Assembly: GCF_003130705.1 (NCBI RefSeq) | Contig: NZ_CP021354.1 | Location: 6,547,770-6,611,769, forward strand | Source: Rhodococcus oxybenzonivorans | GTDB taxonomy: Bacteria > Actinomycetota > Actinomycetes > Mycobacteriales > Mycobacteriaceae | Direction: 5' to 3' | Length of the DNA: 64,000 nucleotides | Shown: piece by piece, positions 14,230 to 23,302 of the stretch | Numbering within the stretch: the first letter of the stretch is position 1 | Layout: each line of letters starts with the position of its first letter | The notes under the pieces: generated by a model | What the model was told of the DNA's origin: nothing | Databases searched by the model: none | What the model saw: only the letters and a program-made list of their open reading frames with translations | Made by a program: the position numbers and the translations under genes

Positions 14230-14787
14230 ATGAGTGATCGCGACACGTCCGGGGAAGCCCGCGAAGGTTTGCTGGACTCCGTCAAGGGCAAGGCGAAAGA
14301 GGTCGCCGGAGCGGTGACCGGGAACGACTCGCTGACCGCCGAGGGACAATTGCAGCAAGCCGAGGCGCAGCAGCGCAAAGAGGCGAACACCGCCGAAGCC
14401 ATCGCCCGGGCGGAGACCGAGCAGGCGGCCGAGGAACTCCAGGAAGTGCGTGCCGAAGGGGCCGCAGAACGCGCCGAGGTCCGGGACGAGGCGGATGTTG
14501 CACGGCAAGCCGCCGAAGAGCAGCGCCGAGCACAGCGCCGGGCGGCCGAAGAGGCGCAGCACCGTGAGGTGGCCACGGAGCAGGCCCGAGCCGGAGTCGA
14601 CGCCCGGATCGAAACCAGTCGCGCCGAAGAGAATGCGCGCACCGAGGTCGCTGCCGCGGCGGAGAGCGCCGGAGAGGCCGTCGAGGAGCATCGCCAGTCG
14701 ATACGCGAAGCGGACGCCGCGCGGGCCGAAGCCGAGCGTGCACGTCGCGAAGCCGAGGCCCTGCGCGACGACGCCGAACAGTCCTGA
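14230..14787 (+). CDS. CsbD-like stress protein with a long charged helical extension
   Basis: 185 aa, ATG at 14230 after AGGAG. Residues ~8-35 resemble the CsbD fold (GLLDSVKGKAKEVAGAVTGNDSLTAEGQLQQAEAQ), a small domain induced by general stress in Bacillus and actinobacteria. The rest is an almost uninterrupted Ala/Glu/Arg-rich helix with heptad character, likely a long coiled coil. The next gene, 28 bases downstream, also encodes an Ala/Glu/Lys/Arg coiled-coil protein, so the two probably act as a pair. A triple direct repeat immediately upstream may control them. Function unknown; stress role inferred from CsbD only. Confidence 0.75.
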   Translation: MSDRDTSGEAREGLLDSVKGKAKEVAGAVTGNDSLTAEGQLQQAEAQQRKEANTAEAIARAETEQAAEELQEVRAEGAAERAEVRDEADVARQAAEEQRRAQRRAAEEAQHREVATEQARAGVDARIETSRAEENARTEVAAAAESAGEAVEEHRQSIREADAARAEAERARREAEALRDDAEQS

Positions 14788-14815
14788 TCACCACCCACGT
14801 ATCGAGGGAGATTCG

Positions 14816-15493
14816 ATGAATATCGTCAGTGTGCCGTTAGCGGTCCTGCGCCTGCAGTACAAAATCGTGCGGTTCCCGTTGCAACTGATCGAGGACCAGT
14901 TCATGTCCCGGCTGGGTACCGAGGCGCCGGCGCGGGTGATGTACGAACGCACTCTCGGCGTCCTCGACGGCGCCGTCGGCAGTGTTCTGGGCGATCAGGA
15001 GGTCGAGCAGCGCGGCGCGGCGCTCACCAAACGCAGCGACGCGCTCCTGCGGGCAGCGGAACTCGATGCCGAGGCGAGCCGCAAAGAGGCGGAGGCAGAC
15101 GCCGAGTTGGAAGCCGGGCGGCAGCGCGCCAACGAGCAGCAAGTTGAAGCGCAGGAGGCGAAGCAGCGCGAGGTCGAGCAAGCCCGTAAGCGCGAAGAAG
15201 AACGCAAGCGCGCCGCCGCTCAGGAGGCCGAACAGCGCAAGCAAGCCGCCGCGAAGCAGGCCGACGAGCAGGCAGCTCAGCGTAAACAGGCCGCGGAGGC
15301 CGCCGCACGGAACGAGCGGGAGAAGATCAAGGCTGCCGAGGAGAAGGCCGCTGCACCTGCCAAGGAGCAACTGCAGGAAGCCGCCGACAAGCAGAACGAG
15401 GCTGCAGACAAGCGGGCGCGGGCCGACCGCGTGGAGGATTTGGCCGAGTCCGAGGCCGCCAACCGCAAGAACGAGAAGGCCGCCGGCAGCTAG
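14816..15493 (+). CDS. Coiled-coil protein with amphipathic N-terminus, partner of the CsbD-like gene
   Basis: 225 aa, ATG at 14816 behind GAGGGAG. The first ~70 residues are a mixed hydrophobic region (VSVPLAVLRLQYKIVRFPLQLIEDQFM) and could sit on the membrane surface. From ~75 on the protein is a very long Lys/Arg/Glu/Ala helix with repeated EAxQRKQAA-type segments. A shape of membrane-associated head and long coiled coil suggests a scaffold, but no family is recognised. Its TAG shares the palindromic CTAG with the stop of the convergent hydrolase gene. Confidence 0.7.
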   Translation: MNIVSVPLAVLRLQYKIVRFPLQLIEDQFMSRLGTEAPARVMYERTLGVLDGAVGSVLGDQEVEQRGAALTKRSDALLRAAELDAEASRKEAEADAELEAGRQRANEQQVEAQEAKQREVEQARKREEERKRAAAQEAEQRKQAAAKQADEQAAQRKQAAEAAARNEREKIKAAEEKAAAPAKEQLQEAADKQNEAADKRARADRVEDLAESEAANRKNEKAAGS

Positions 15494-16470
15494 TGGCCTG
15501 CCGACCCGGTGACGTCCAGGTCGGTTACGAAATCCAGCAGGAGCGTGTTCACCTCGGTGGGCCGCTCCTGCTGAACGAAATGCCCGGCACCCTCCAGTAT
15601 GTGCACGCCCCGCAGGTCGGGAACGGCCTCCCGCATGCGGTCGAGTGCCGCCGAACCGCTCATCGCGAGGACGGGATCACGGGCACCGGCGATGAACAGC
15701 GTCGGGACCTCGATGGGGGCGCCATCGAGGTCCACGCTGCGTTCCCAGTTCGCGTCGTACGCCCGATACCAGTCGAGGCCCCCGGTGAATCCGGTAGCGC
15801 TGAATACTCTGACGTAGTGGTCGAATTCGGCCTGCGACAACCACGACCACGGCAACGGCGGTGCGTGCGGCAACACGTCGAGATAGCCGTTGCCCTCGGA
15901 CGGGTGCTGCCAGATGTCGAGGTAGTGATAGTCGCCCGAGAGCGCGTGGAACAGCCTGTGCAGGAATCGGCGAGGGTCGGCGTCGAGCTCCCGATCCGCG
16001 ACACCGGGTTCCTGAAAGTAGTGGATGTGCAGAAAGTGCTTGCGCGCCACCGCCGCATACAACTCGGACGGTCGGGCGGGGAAACGGTCGGGCGCATAGG
16101 GCACCGCCAGGAGCACCAGCCCCGACACCCGCTCGGGGTGGCGTAGAGCGAGCGTCCACGCGACCGGGGCGCCGAAGTCGTGGCCGACGAATACCGCTCG
16201 ATCTTCACCGAGCGTGTCCAGGAGGCCGACGAGTTGGTCGGCGACGCGATCGTTCGCGTAGTCGTCGATGGTGACGGGGGTGTCCGTGCGACCGTACCCG
16301 GGCATGTCCGGCGCGAGGGCCCGGAACCCGGAATCGGCGAGCGCGCGACTCTGATGGCGATAACTGAACCCGAGTCCCGGGAATCCGTGGCACATCACCA
16401 CCGGCGGTCCTGCGCCCAGATCGCTGATACTCCAACGGAATCCGTCGACCACGACCTCGCGTTCGGACAT
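15490..16470 (-). CDS. Alpha/beta hydrolase, epoxide-hydrolase-like
   Basis: 326 aa. The ATG at 16470 overlaps the TGA of the upstream dehydrogenase gene, indicating translational coupling. Motifs: oxyanion region MCHGFPGLGFSYRHQ (HGFPG), nucleophile elbow VFVGHDFGAPVAW with Asp as the nucleophile (GHDFG, as in epoxide hydrolases and dehalogenases), and the catalytic His in GAGHFVQQE. An Asp nucleophile argues against the C-C hydrolase HsaD, which uses Ser. Its position behind a KstD-type dehydrogenase gene suggests it acts on a steroid- or terpenoid-derived intermediate. Confidence 0.85.
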   Translation of the reverse strand: MSEREVVVDGFRWSISDLGAGPPVVMCHGFPGLGFSYRHQSRALADSGFRALAPDMPGYGRTDTPVTIDDYANDRVADQLVGLLDTLGEDRAVFVGHDFGAPVAWTLALRHPERVSGLVLLAVPYAPDRFPARPSELYAAVARKHFLHIHYFQEPGVADRELDADPRRFLHRLFHALSGDYHYLDIWQHPSEGNGYLDVLPHAPPLPWSWLSQAEFDHYVRVFSATGFTGGLDWYRAYDANWERSVDLDGAPIEVPTLFIAGARDPVLAMSGSAALDRMREAVPDLRGVHILEGAGHFVQQERPTEVNTLLLDFVTDLDVTGSAGH

Positions 16471-18209
16471 CACTCTCCGGACGTGCCTGCCATCGACCGC
16501 GCCCTCTCCGCAATGTCGAGTGCCGCAAGATAGCCGAAGACCAGCGCAGGACCGATCGTGGCTCCCGGTCCCGCATAGGTGTGTCCCATGACCGGCGCGC
16601 TCGTGTTTCCCGCCGCATAGAGTCCCTCGATGACGGTTCCGTCTTCGCGAAGTGCTCGCCCCGCCGTGTCGGTGTTGATGCCGCCCTTCGTACCCAGATC
16701 GCCCGGGACCATCTTGGCCGCGTAGAACGGGCCCTTGGTCAACTCGCCCAGGCTCGGGTTGGGTTTGTTGCTGATGTCGCCGTAGTAGTGGTCGTATTTG
16801 CTCTCACCACGGTGGAAGTCCTCGTCCACACCCCGGCGGGCGAACCCGTTGAACCGTTCGACGGTGGCGGTGAAACGATCCGCGGGAACACCGATCTTCT
16901 CGGCAAGGCCCTCGAGAGTGGACGCCTTGACGATCGCCCCGCTTTCGAGCCACTTCCTGGGAAGCGGGGCACGCGCCGTGACACTGGCGAAGAGGTACCG
17001 GTCCCGGTAGGTCTGGTCGAAGATCAACCAGGCGGGGATGTTCTCGCCCGGGCCGTCGCCCTGCCCGTACTCACCGCCATACATTCGATGTACCGCCTCG
17101 ACATACGGCAGCGACTCGTTCATGAACCGCTCGCCGCGGTCGTTGACCATGATGCTGCGCGGCAGTGACCGCTCGGCGAGGGCGAACCACGGTCCCTTGG
17201 GCAGCGGGATGCTCGGACCCCACCAGGCGTCGCTCATGAAGCTCACCCCGGCACCGAGTTTCAGCGCCGCATTGATACCGTCGCCCGTATTCGACGGTGC
17301 CCCGGTGGTCCAGTCGGAACCGATCGGCTCGCGCTGGTACTTCCGTCGCATCTCCGCATTGTTGTCGAATCCACCGCACGCCAGGACGACACCGTGCCCC
17401 GCGCGCAGCGTCGTGGTCTGCTCGTTCGACTTCACGACCACCCCGACTACGCGGCCGTTCTCGGTGAGCAGATCGGTCAGCTCGGTGTTCAGCCGCAGGG
17501 GGATACCCGCTTGGCGGACCCCGAGAAGGAGTTCCGCCATCAGGGCCGCACCCATGCCGATCAGGTGCTGTCGCCGCGCCTTCGCGACCATACTGCGCAG
17601 CCCGACCCGCACCATCCGAACCGGTCCGCGCCAAGTCCGGAATCCCGTACTCAGCCAGCGATAATCCGACTGCTTCACGACGACGTTCAGTGGGGTCTTG
17701 CTGTACGGCGGATGCAGGGTGTCGAGGTCGTCGCCGAGTGCGCGCGCATCGAACGGCACGGGCTCACACGAGCGACCGGTAGCCAGCCCGCCCGGTGCCT
17801 CCGGGTAGTAGTCGGAGTAGTTCTTCACCCATTCCAACTTCAGCGGACTGTGGTCGATCAGGAACTGGAGTGCTTCCGGCCCTCTGTCGATGTAGGTGTC
17901 GATCCGCTCGGGATCGACGACCGGTCCGACGATGCTGCGCACGTACGTGCGGGCGGCCTCGAGATCGTCGGGGGGAGCGTCCCGTTGGAGCACCGTGTTT
18001 CCCGGAATCCATACTCCGCCACCGGATCGGGACGTGGAGCCGCCCCAATACGGCGACTTCTCGACGATCACCACTTTCAGTCCGCGCGCGGCCGCGGTGA
18101 TCGCGGCACTCATTCCGGCAGCGCCCGATCCGACCACGACCACGTCGAAGCTCTGGTCCACCGATTCCTTCGCGGGGAGGATGGCGTGGTTGTCCCCTGA
18201 TGTGGTCAT
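16470..18209 (-). CDS. kstD: 3-ketosteroid delta1-dehydrogenase-type flavoprotein
   Basis: 579 aa from the ATG at 18209, which has AGGGAG five bases upstream. N-terminal FAD-binding Rossmann motif VVVVGSGAAGMSAAITAAARG, then EKSPYWGGSTSRSGGGVWIP. The C-terminal flavin region GLYAAGNTSAPVMGHTYAGPGATIGPALVFGYLAA is characteristic of KstD and related FAD-dependent ketosteroid dehydrogenases, as is the 560-580 aa length. It would introduce the C1-C2 double bond into 3-ketosteroids. Rhodococcus has several paralogues, so the exact substrate is open. A perfect KstR-type operator is 33 bases upstream of the start. The hydrolase gene is coupled downstream. Confidence 0.85.
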   Translation of the reverse strand: MTTSGDNHAILPAKESVDQSFDVVVVGSGAAGMSAAITAAARGLKVVIVEKSPYWGGSTSRSGGGVWIPGNTVLQRDAPPDDLEAARTYVRSIVGPVVDPERIDTYIDRGPEALQFLIDHSPLKLEWVKNYSDYYPEAPGGLATGRSCEPVPFDARALGDDLDTLHPPYSKTPLNVVVKQSDYRWLSTGFRTWRGPVRMVRVGLRSMVAKARRQHLIGMGAALMAELLLGVRQAGIPLRLNTELTDLLTENGRVVGVVVKSNEQTTTLRAGHGVVLACGGFDNNAEMRRKYQREPIGSDWTTGAPSNTGDGINAALKLGAGVSFMSDAWWGPSIPLPKGPWFALAERSLPRSIMVNDRGERFMNESLPYVEAVHRMYGGEYGQGDGPGENIPAWLIFDQTYRDRYLFASVTARAPLPRKWLESGAIVKASTLEGLAEKIGVPADRFTATVERFNGFARRGVDEDFHRGESKYDHYYGDISNKPNPSLGELTKGPFYAAKMVPGDLGTKGGINTDTAGRALREDGTVIEGLYAAGNTSAPVMGHTYAGPGATIGPALVFGYLAALDIAERARSMAGTSGE

Positions 18210-18242
18210 ACGGCTCCCTATCGGTACGTGAAGTACCAAAAC

Positions 18243-18256
18243 TAGAACACGTTCCA
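18243..18256. promoter_or_regulatory. KstR-type operator upstream of kstD
   Basis: TAGAACACGTTCCA fits the published KstR motif TnnAACnnGTTnnA at every fixed position. It lies 33 bases before the dehydrogenase ATG. KstR is the TetR repressor of cholesterol catabolism genes in actinobacteria. Confidence 0.8.
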
Positions 18257-18288
18257 CCATAGATCAAGGGTGGCGTCACTTCCGATCC

Positions 18289-19365
18289 CTAGGGAATGGG
18301 AATGACCAGGAGAGGCATGCCGGGAATCTGCACCCGGATCTGCGGCTGCGGCAACGGCGCGGGGGCCGGAGGCGGTGGCAATTCGACCTGCGGCGGTGGT
18401 GGCGGAGGAGGAGGCGGTGGTGGTGGTGGTGGGGGAGGAGGCGGTGGCGGCGGCGGCGCAACCGTAGCCGGGGCAGGACGTGGCGCAGCCTGCTGCACCG
18501 CGATCGGCGGCGAATCGACGACAGGGGCTTCGGAGATCACCGGCGCCGGCGCCCTCGGACGCTCCGCCGGCTGCCCCGGTCCCGCACCGACCGGAACGGG
18601 AGTAAGGCCTCCGGTCATCAAGTCCACGACGGCGATGTCGTTCATTGCCAGGTTCGACGGCTGCACTACCAAGAGCCGATCCTCCTGAAAACTCGGCCAC
18701 GGGTCACCCTGCATTTCCGAATTCTCGCCGAGGATGGGGGCCAGGAGAGGGCTGCCTTGTACACACCGAACCCGTGGCACGCCGTGGTCGTCGACCAGAA
18801 CGATCGTCCCGGCCTCGAGAACCGATTGGACCGGCTGCGCCCGGCCCCCCTCGAACCCGTGGTCGGTGACCCGGGTATCCGCGCGAAGCAAAACCGGCGT
18901 CAGCGTCCGTACGTAACTCCGAACGTCGTCGACGTCGAATACGCCGGACCACGCCGTCATTCGGGCGGGGTCCCGTTCGAGGTCGTCGACGAGCTTCTGG
19001 CGGTCGCACAGCAACCGGTCCGGGCTTCCCCCGTAGAGACCCGTGCGGTCACCCACCACTCGGATGCCGCCGGTGCCGCCCTCGGTGGGCAGTTCGGTGC
19101 CGGCAGGACCGTACGGAACGGTGGTGGGCGTCTGCGGCGGAAGCAGCACCTGGGTCCAGGGATACCCGTCGTCCATGGCGCCGTTGAGCTCGACGGAGAC
19201 GGTCCTGACCTCCGACCCGGAGGAGCAGGCCACCATCACCGTGGCGGCGACGGCACCCGCTACGACCAGCCACTGACGCGGTACGCGCCGGAAGCGCGTA
19301 CCTGCACGTGCGACTGCTCTGCGTCGGGCACCCCTTGCGGCCGGCCCGGCGTCGTCGGTGGCCAC
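18289..19365 (-). CDS. Lipoprotein with DUF6777 domain and long polyproline tail
   Basis: 358 aa, GTG at 19365. A basic N-terminus, hydrophobic stretch and lipobox ending in Cys47 (VMVACSSG) indicate an exported lipoprotein. Residues ~85-245 match the DUF6777 pattern (TGLYGGSPDRLLCDRQKLVDDL, SYVRTLTPVLLRADTRVTDHGFEGG, VPRVRC). The C-terminal third is proline-rich with 22 consecutive prolines and further PPPP/PAP stretches, likely a rigid wall-spanning arm. TACGAT lies six bases before the GTG and no Shine-Dalgarno sequence is present, suggesting a leaderless message. Function unknown. It sits between two KstR-operator genes but has no such site itself. Confidence 0.75.
   Translation of the reverse strand: MATDDAGPAARGARRRAVARAGTRFRRVPRQWLVVAGAVAATVMVACSSGSEVRTVSVELNGAMDDGYPWTQVLLPPQTPTTVPYGPAGTELPTEGGTGGIRVVGDRTGLYGGSPDRLLCDRQKLVDDLERDPARMTAWSGVFDVDDVRSYVRTLTPVLLRADTRVTDHGFEGGRAQPVQSVLEAGTIVLVDDHGVPRVRCVQGSPLLAPILGENSEMQGDPWPSFQEDRLLVVQPSNLAMNDIAVVDLMTGGLTPVPVGAGPGQPAERPRAPAPVISEAPVVDSPPIAVQQAAPRPAPATVAPPPPPPPPPPPPPPPPPPPPPPQVELPPPPAPAPLPQPQIRVQIPGMPLLVIPIP
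18391..18456 (-). repeat. CCN codon run encoding 22 consecutive prolines
   Basis: All four proline codons are mixed in the run, so it is maintained at protein level rather than being a simple triplet expansion. Confidence 0.85.
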
Positions 19366-19371
19366 ACCGAC

Positions 19372-19377
19372 ATCGTA
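19372..19377 (-). promoter_or_regulatory. -10 element of a likely leaderless DUF6777 transcript
   Basis: TACGAT on the minus strand, six bases before the GTG at 19365. Confidence 0.4.
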
Positions 19378-19428
19378 AGCACACTGTCCGCTCGACCGGG
19401 CGGTAATCCCGGTGTGGTCGTGTGCGTG

Positions 19429-19803
19429 TCAGCGCGTAACCATGTCCTCCTGTGACCAGTACGCCTTCATGGTCGTGATCTTGCCGTCGTCGTCGAAGGT
19501 CATCACATCGATCGGCGCTATCTCGAGCTTCTGCTCACCCAGTTCGGTGACCAGCGAGAAGTGGAAGGCCGCTGTGTTTCCGGCGATCCTCAGCGTGTGC
19601 AGTTCGCTGGTCTGCTGTAGCGGCTCGATAACCCCGTAGAACTCGCGAATCGACTCCACCGTGGTTCGCGGGTCGGTACCCACCGGATCTTCCACGACTG
19701 CACCGTCGGCATAGAGCGCCAGCACGTCGTCGACGGTGCCCGTGGCCACCACCTCGACGTACCTCTCGACGGTCTTGCGGATGTCTTCTGCGGACGGTGC
19801 CAT
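19429..19803 (-). CDS. ksi: Steroid delta5-3-ketoisomerase (KSI)
   Basis: 124 aa, ATG at 19803 behind AGGAG. This is more than a generic SnoaL-fold protein. The sequence aligns by eye with bacterial ketosteroid isomerase over its whole length and keeps the catalytic residues at almost the same numbers: Tyr15 (ERYVEVV), Tyr56 (IREFYG), Asp39 in VEDPVG (the proton-shuttling base) and Asp99 in APID (oxyanion hole). It converts 3-keto-delta5 steroids to delta4 isomers without cofactor (EC 5.3.3.1). A perfect KstR-type operator 22 bases upstream supports a role in sterol catabolism, and a KstD-type gene lies 1.2 kb downstream. Confidence 0.88.
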   Translation of the reverse strand: MAPSAEDIRKTVERYVEVVATGTVDDVLALYADGAVVEDPVGTDPRTTVESIREFYGVIEPLQQTSELHTLRIAGNTAAFHFSLVTELGEQKLEIAPIDVMTFDDDGKITTMKAYWSQEDMVTR

Positions 19804-19825
19804 GGCGAATGCTCCTGAAGTCGAC

Positions 19826-19839
19826 TAGAACGCGTTCTA
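19826..19839. promoter_or_regulatory. KstR-type operator upstream of ksi
   Basis: TAGAACGCGTTCTA is a perfect palindrome and a perfect match to TnnAACnnGTTnnA, 22 bases before the ksi ATG. Confidence 0.85.
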
Positions 19840-19864
19840 TTCGAGGACAGTAGCGCAAACACGA

Positions 19865-19914
19865 CACCCGTGAGCACTTCTCAACCACGGAGTGTTAAGA
19901 AGTGCTCACGGGTG
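19865..19914. repeat. Dispersed VST-stop palindrome, copy B
   Basis: 21-bp arms (left arm begins CACCCGTGAGCACTTCTCAA) around an eight-base loop with one mismatch, starting ten bases beyond the leuS stop. Here it encodes nothing and probably terminates leuS transcription before ksi. Confidence 0.8.
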
Positions 19915-19923
19915 CGGAGCACT

Positions 19924-22761
19924 TCAGAGGACGATATTGACCATCTTCCCCGGCACGACGATCACCTTGCGCGGATCCTTGCCGTCCAGCAGTGCCACGA
20001 TCTTCTCGTCGGCGAGCGCGATCTTCTCGATCTCCTCGCGTGACGCGTCGGCCGCCACCGTGACTCGGCTGCGGACTTTGCCGTTCACCTGGATCGGGTA
20101 CTCGACGGTGTCCTCCACCAGCCACTTCTCCTCGGCCACCGGGAAGGGACCGTGGGCCAGCGACTTCTCGTGGCCGAGGCGCGACCACAGCTCCTCCGCG
20201 AGGTGCGGGGCCAGCGGCGCGAGCATGAGCACCAGGGGCTCCACCGCGGAGCGAGGGGCACCGCCGGGGTAGGCCTTGGTGAGATGGTTGGTGTACTCGA
20301 TCAGCTTGGCCGCCGCGGTGTTGTCCCGCAGGGCCGTGTAGTCGTCGCTCACCCCGGCGATCGCCTTGTTCAGCGCACGCAGGGTGTCCTCGGAGGGGGC
20401 GTCGTCCGTGACCCGCACGGCGCCGGACTCCTCGTCGACCACCACCCGCCAGGCGCGCTGCAGGAAACGCTGAGCGCCAACGACGTCCTTGGTCGCCCAC
20501 GGACGCGACGTGTCGAGCGGGCCCATCGACATCTCGTACACCCGGAGGGTGTCGGCCCCGTACTCCTCGCAGATCTCGTCCGGCGACACCGAGTTCTTGA
20601 GGCTCTTGCCCATCTTGCCGTACTCGCGGTTGACCTCCGCGCCCTGATAGAAGAACTTGCCGTCCTTCTCCTCCACCTCGTCGGCCGGCACGTACACCCC
20701 GCGCGCATCGGTGTAGGCGTAGGCCTGGATGTAGCCCTGGTTGTACAGGCGGCGGTACGGCTCACTCGAGCTGACGTAGCCGAGGTCGAACAGCACCTTG
20801 TGCCAGAACCGCGAGTACAGCAGGTGCAGCACAGCGTGCTCCACACCGCCGACATACAGGTCGACGCCGCCGGGATCGTTCGGTCCGTGGATCTCCGGCC
20901 GCGGACCTGTCCAGTACTGCTCGTTCTCCTTGTCGCAGAACGTGTCCTGGTTGGTCGGGTCGATGTAGCGCAGCTGATACCACGAACTGCCCGCCCACTG
21001 TGGCATCACGTTGGTGTCGCGGCGGTACGTCTGCAGTCCGTCCCCGAGGTCGAGTTCGACATTGACCCAGTCGACAGCCTTCGCCAGCGGGGGAGAGGGC
21101 TCCGAGGAGGCGTCGTCGGGATCGAAGGACACGGGAGCGTAGTCCTCGACCTCCGGAAGTTCTACCGGCAACATGGAATCCGGCAGTGCGTGCGCATTGC
21201 CGTCGGCGTCGTACACGATCGGGAAGGGCTCACCCCAGTACCGCTGACGAGCGAACAGCCAGTCGCGCAGCTTGTACTGGATGGTGCCCTTACCGGTGCC
21301 GTCCGCCTCGAGACGCTCGGTGATGACCCTCTTGGCGTCGGCGACGGTCATTCCGTTCAGGAAGTCCGAATTCACGATGGTGCCGTCGCCGGTGTACGCG
21401 TCCTTCGTGAGATCGCCACCGGAGATCACCTCGACGATGTCGAGACCGAACTCGGTCGCGAACTCGTAGTCACGATGATCATGGCCGGGGACCGCCATGA
21501 TGGCGCCCGTGCCGTACCCGGTGAGGACGTAGTCGGCGATGAACACCGGCAGCTCGCGCCCGTTGACGGGGTTCACCGCGTAGGTGCCGAGGAAGACACC
21601 CGTCTTCTCCTTGTATTCCTGACGCTCGAGATCCGACTTGGCCGCAATCGACTTCCGGTACGCCGCAACGGCTTCGGCCGGGTTGGCCGCACCGCCGGTC
21701 CATCGCGGATCGACGCCCTCGGGCCACTCGGCGGCGACGAGCTCGTCGACGAGGTCGTGCTCCGGCGCCAAAGTCACATAGGTGGCGCCGAACAGCGTGT
21801 CCGGACGAGTCGTGAACACCTCGATCTCGTGACTGTCGGCCTGGAATCGCACCTGCGCACCGTGCGAGCGCCCGATCCAGTTGCGCTGCATGGCCTTGAC
21901 CTTCTCGGGCCAATCCAGGTACTCGAGGTCGTCGACAAGGCGGTCGGCGTAGGCAGTGATCCGCATCATCCACTGCTGCAGGTGCTTCCGGAACACGGGG
22001 AAGTTGCCGCGGTCGCTGCGGCCGTCCGCTGTCACCTCCTCGTTGGCCAGGACAGTGCCCAGACCCGGGCACCAGTTGACCATCGAATCCGAGTGGTACA
22101 CCAGCCGGTAGGAGTCGAGCACGGCTTCCTTCTCGGAGACCGACAACGACTGCCAGTCCCGCCCGTCCTCCACGGTGCGCTCACCCGAGGCGAACTCCGC
22201 CTCGAGCTCGGAAATGCGCCGGGCCTTCCCAGCCTTCTTGTCGAACCAGGCGTCATGGATCTGCAGGAAGATCCACTGCGTCCAGTGGTAGAAGTCGACG
22301 TCGGTGGTCGCGAACGTGCGCCGCTCGTCGTGCCCGAGGCCGAGACGCCGGAGCTGGCGCTTCATGTTGATGATGTTCGCCTCGGTGGTGGCCCGCGGAT
22401 GCGTTCCCGTCTGCACCGCGTACTGCTCCGCCGGCAGACCGAACGCGTCGTACCCGAGCGTGTGCAGCACGTTGTGGCCCTGCATCCGGTGATAGCGGGC
22501 GAACACGTCGGTGGCGATGTAGCCGAGTGGGTGCCCCACGTGCAGACCCGTCCCCGACGGGTACGGGAACATGTCCTGCACGAACAGCTTGTCGGCGGGA
22601 ACCGGGCCTGCCAGCGGGCCGACCGGGTTGGGCGCGTCGAAGGTGCCCTCCGCGCTCCATCGATCCTGCCAGCGCTGCTCGATCTGGCCGGCGAGTTCCG
22701 CGGTGTAGCGGTGCTGCGGGGTCGCGTCGGACGGGTTGGCGGGCTGCGCGTGCTCGGTCAC
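19924..22761 (-). CDS. leuS: Leucyl-tRNA synthetase
   Basis: 945 aa with a GTG start. Class I signatures are present: the HIGH motif as HVGH ([24 protein letters not shown]) and KMSKS as KMGKS ([17 protein letters not shown]). The CP1 editing domain lies between ([18 protein letters not shown] and a long connective insertion) and a C-terminal anticodon-binding domain ends the protein. It charges tRNA-Leu in the cytosol. The gene is followed by palindrome copy B. A long open frame on the opposite strand is a GC-bias shadow. Confidence 0.97.
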   Translation of the reverse strand: MTEHAQPANPSDATPQHRYTAELAGQIEQRWQDRWSAEGTFDAPNPVGPLAGPVPADKLFVQDMFPYPSGTGLHVGHPLGYIATDVFARYHRMQGHNVLHTLGYDAFGLPAEQYAVQTGTHPRATTEANIINMKRQLRRLGLGHDERRTFATTDVDFYHWTQWIFLQIHDAWFDKKAGKARRISELEAEFASGERTVEDGRDWQSLSVSEKEAVLDSYRLVYHSDSMVNWCPGLGTVLANEEVTADGRSDRGNFPVFRKHLQQWMMRITAYADRLVDDLEYLDWPEKVKAMQRNWIGRSHGAQVRFQADSHEIEVFTTRPDTLFGATYVTLAPEHDLVDELVAAEWPEGVDPRWTGGAANPAEAVAAYRKSIAAKSDLERQEYKEKTGVFLGTYAVNPVNGRELPVFIADYVLTGYGTGAIMAVPGHDHRDYEFATEFGLDIVEVISGGDLTKDAYTGDGTIVNSDFLNGMTVADAKRVITERLEADGTGKGTIQYKLRDWLFARQRYWGEPFPIVYDADGNAHALPDSMLPVELPEVEDYAPVSFDPDDASSEPSPPLAKAVDWVNVELDLGDGLQTYRRDTNVMPQWAGSSWYQLRYIDPTNQDTFCDKENEQYWTGPRPEIHGPNDPGGVDLYVGGVEHAVLHLLYSRFWHKVLFDLGYVSSSEPYRRLYNQGYIQAYAYTDARGVYVPADEVEEKDGKFFYQGAEVNREYGKMGKSLKNSVSPDEICEEYGADTLRVYEMSMGPLDTSRPWATKDVVGAQRFLQRAWRVVVDEESGAVRVTDDAPSEDTLRALNKAIAGVSDDYTALRDNTAAAKLIEYTNHLTKAYPGGAPRSAVEPLVLMLAPLAPHLAEELWSRLGHEKSLAHGPFPVAEEKWLVEDTVEYPIQVNGKVRSRVTVAADASREEIEKIALADEKIVALLDGKDPRKVIVVPGKMVNIVL

Positions 22762-22866
22762 TGTGGTCGCTATCTACTTGGCTGACATTCGTGGATGGAG
22801 AGGAATACCGTCAACCAGGGTAGAGCCTCACCCCACCCGGACTCACCTGCGCATCCGGGTGCGCCG

Positions 22867-22872
22867 TATCCT
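22867..22872 (+). promoter_or_regulatory. -10 element of a likely leaderless SdpI-family transcript
   Basis: TATCCT lies six bases before the GTG at 22879; no Shine-Dalgarno sequence. Confidence 0.45.
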
Positions 22873-22878
22873 GGTGTC

Positions 22879-23280
22879 GTGTTGATTGCCTCCGTCGTGC
22901 TGTTCGTCCTCGCCGTCGCCGTTGCCGGCGTCGCCCTGGCCGGCCTCACCGAACGTCTGCCGCGCAACCGGTGGGCGGGTGTCCGGACCGCCGAGACACT
23001 GCGCGACGACGACGCCTTCACCCTGGCGAACAAGGTCGCGGGCCCCACGCTTCTCGCCGCGGCCGGGCTGCTGATCATCGGTGGTGTCGCCGGAATTCTG
23101 GTCGGTGGAGTCATCGGGATCGGCGCCCTCCTGGTCAGCGTCGTCGCTGCTGCGCTCACAGCGGGTACGGGCGGATCACTCGGTGCCCGGGCGGCGGCAG
23201 CCGTGCCCGCCGCCGATACCGGTGCCTGTGGCAACTCCTGTGGAGCCTGCTCGCTGAAGGACGCCTGCCAGCCGTCCTGA
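22879..23280 (+). CDS. SdpI-family small membrane protein
   Basis: 133 aa from the GTG at 22879; an in-frame ATG at 22795 exists but would add an unlikely His/Pro-rich leader. Three hydrophobic segments. Between the first and second is the SdpI C-terminal signature PRNRWAGVRTAETLRDDDAFTLANKVAGP. In Bacillus SdpI gives immunity to the SDP toxin and signals to a repressor; actinobacterial homologues are of unknown role. The C-terminus carries four Cys in GACGNSCGACSLKDAC, a possible metal or disulfide site not part of the usual family. The next gene (DUF1648) is 22 bases downstream, and both families co-occur in SdpI-type proteins. Confidence 0.8.
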   Translation: MLIASVVLFVLAVAVAGVALAGLTERLPRNRWAGVRTAETLRDDDAFTLANKVAGPTLLAAAGLLIIGGVAGILVGGVIGIGALLVSVVAAALTAGTGGSLGARAAAAVPAADTGACGNSCGACSLKDACQPS

Positions 23281-23302
23281 TCGGCGGCAGACGGCCCACC
23301 CG

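Noticed and set aside
20152-22785. 877-codon open frame opposite leuS
   Set aside because: Arg/His/Val-rich composition, no ribosome binding site, and it mirrors the GC-rich third positions of leuS, which is certain.
22795-22878. Earlier ATG for the SdpI-family gene
   Set aside because: Adds a His/Pro-rich leader foreign to the family; the GTG at 22879 has a fitting -10 element.
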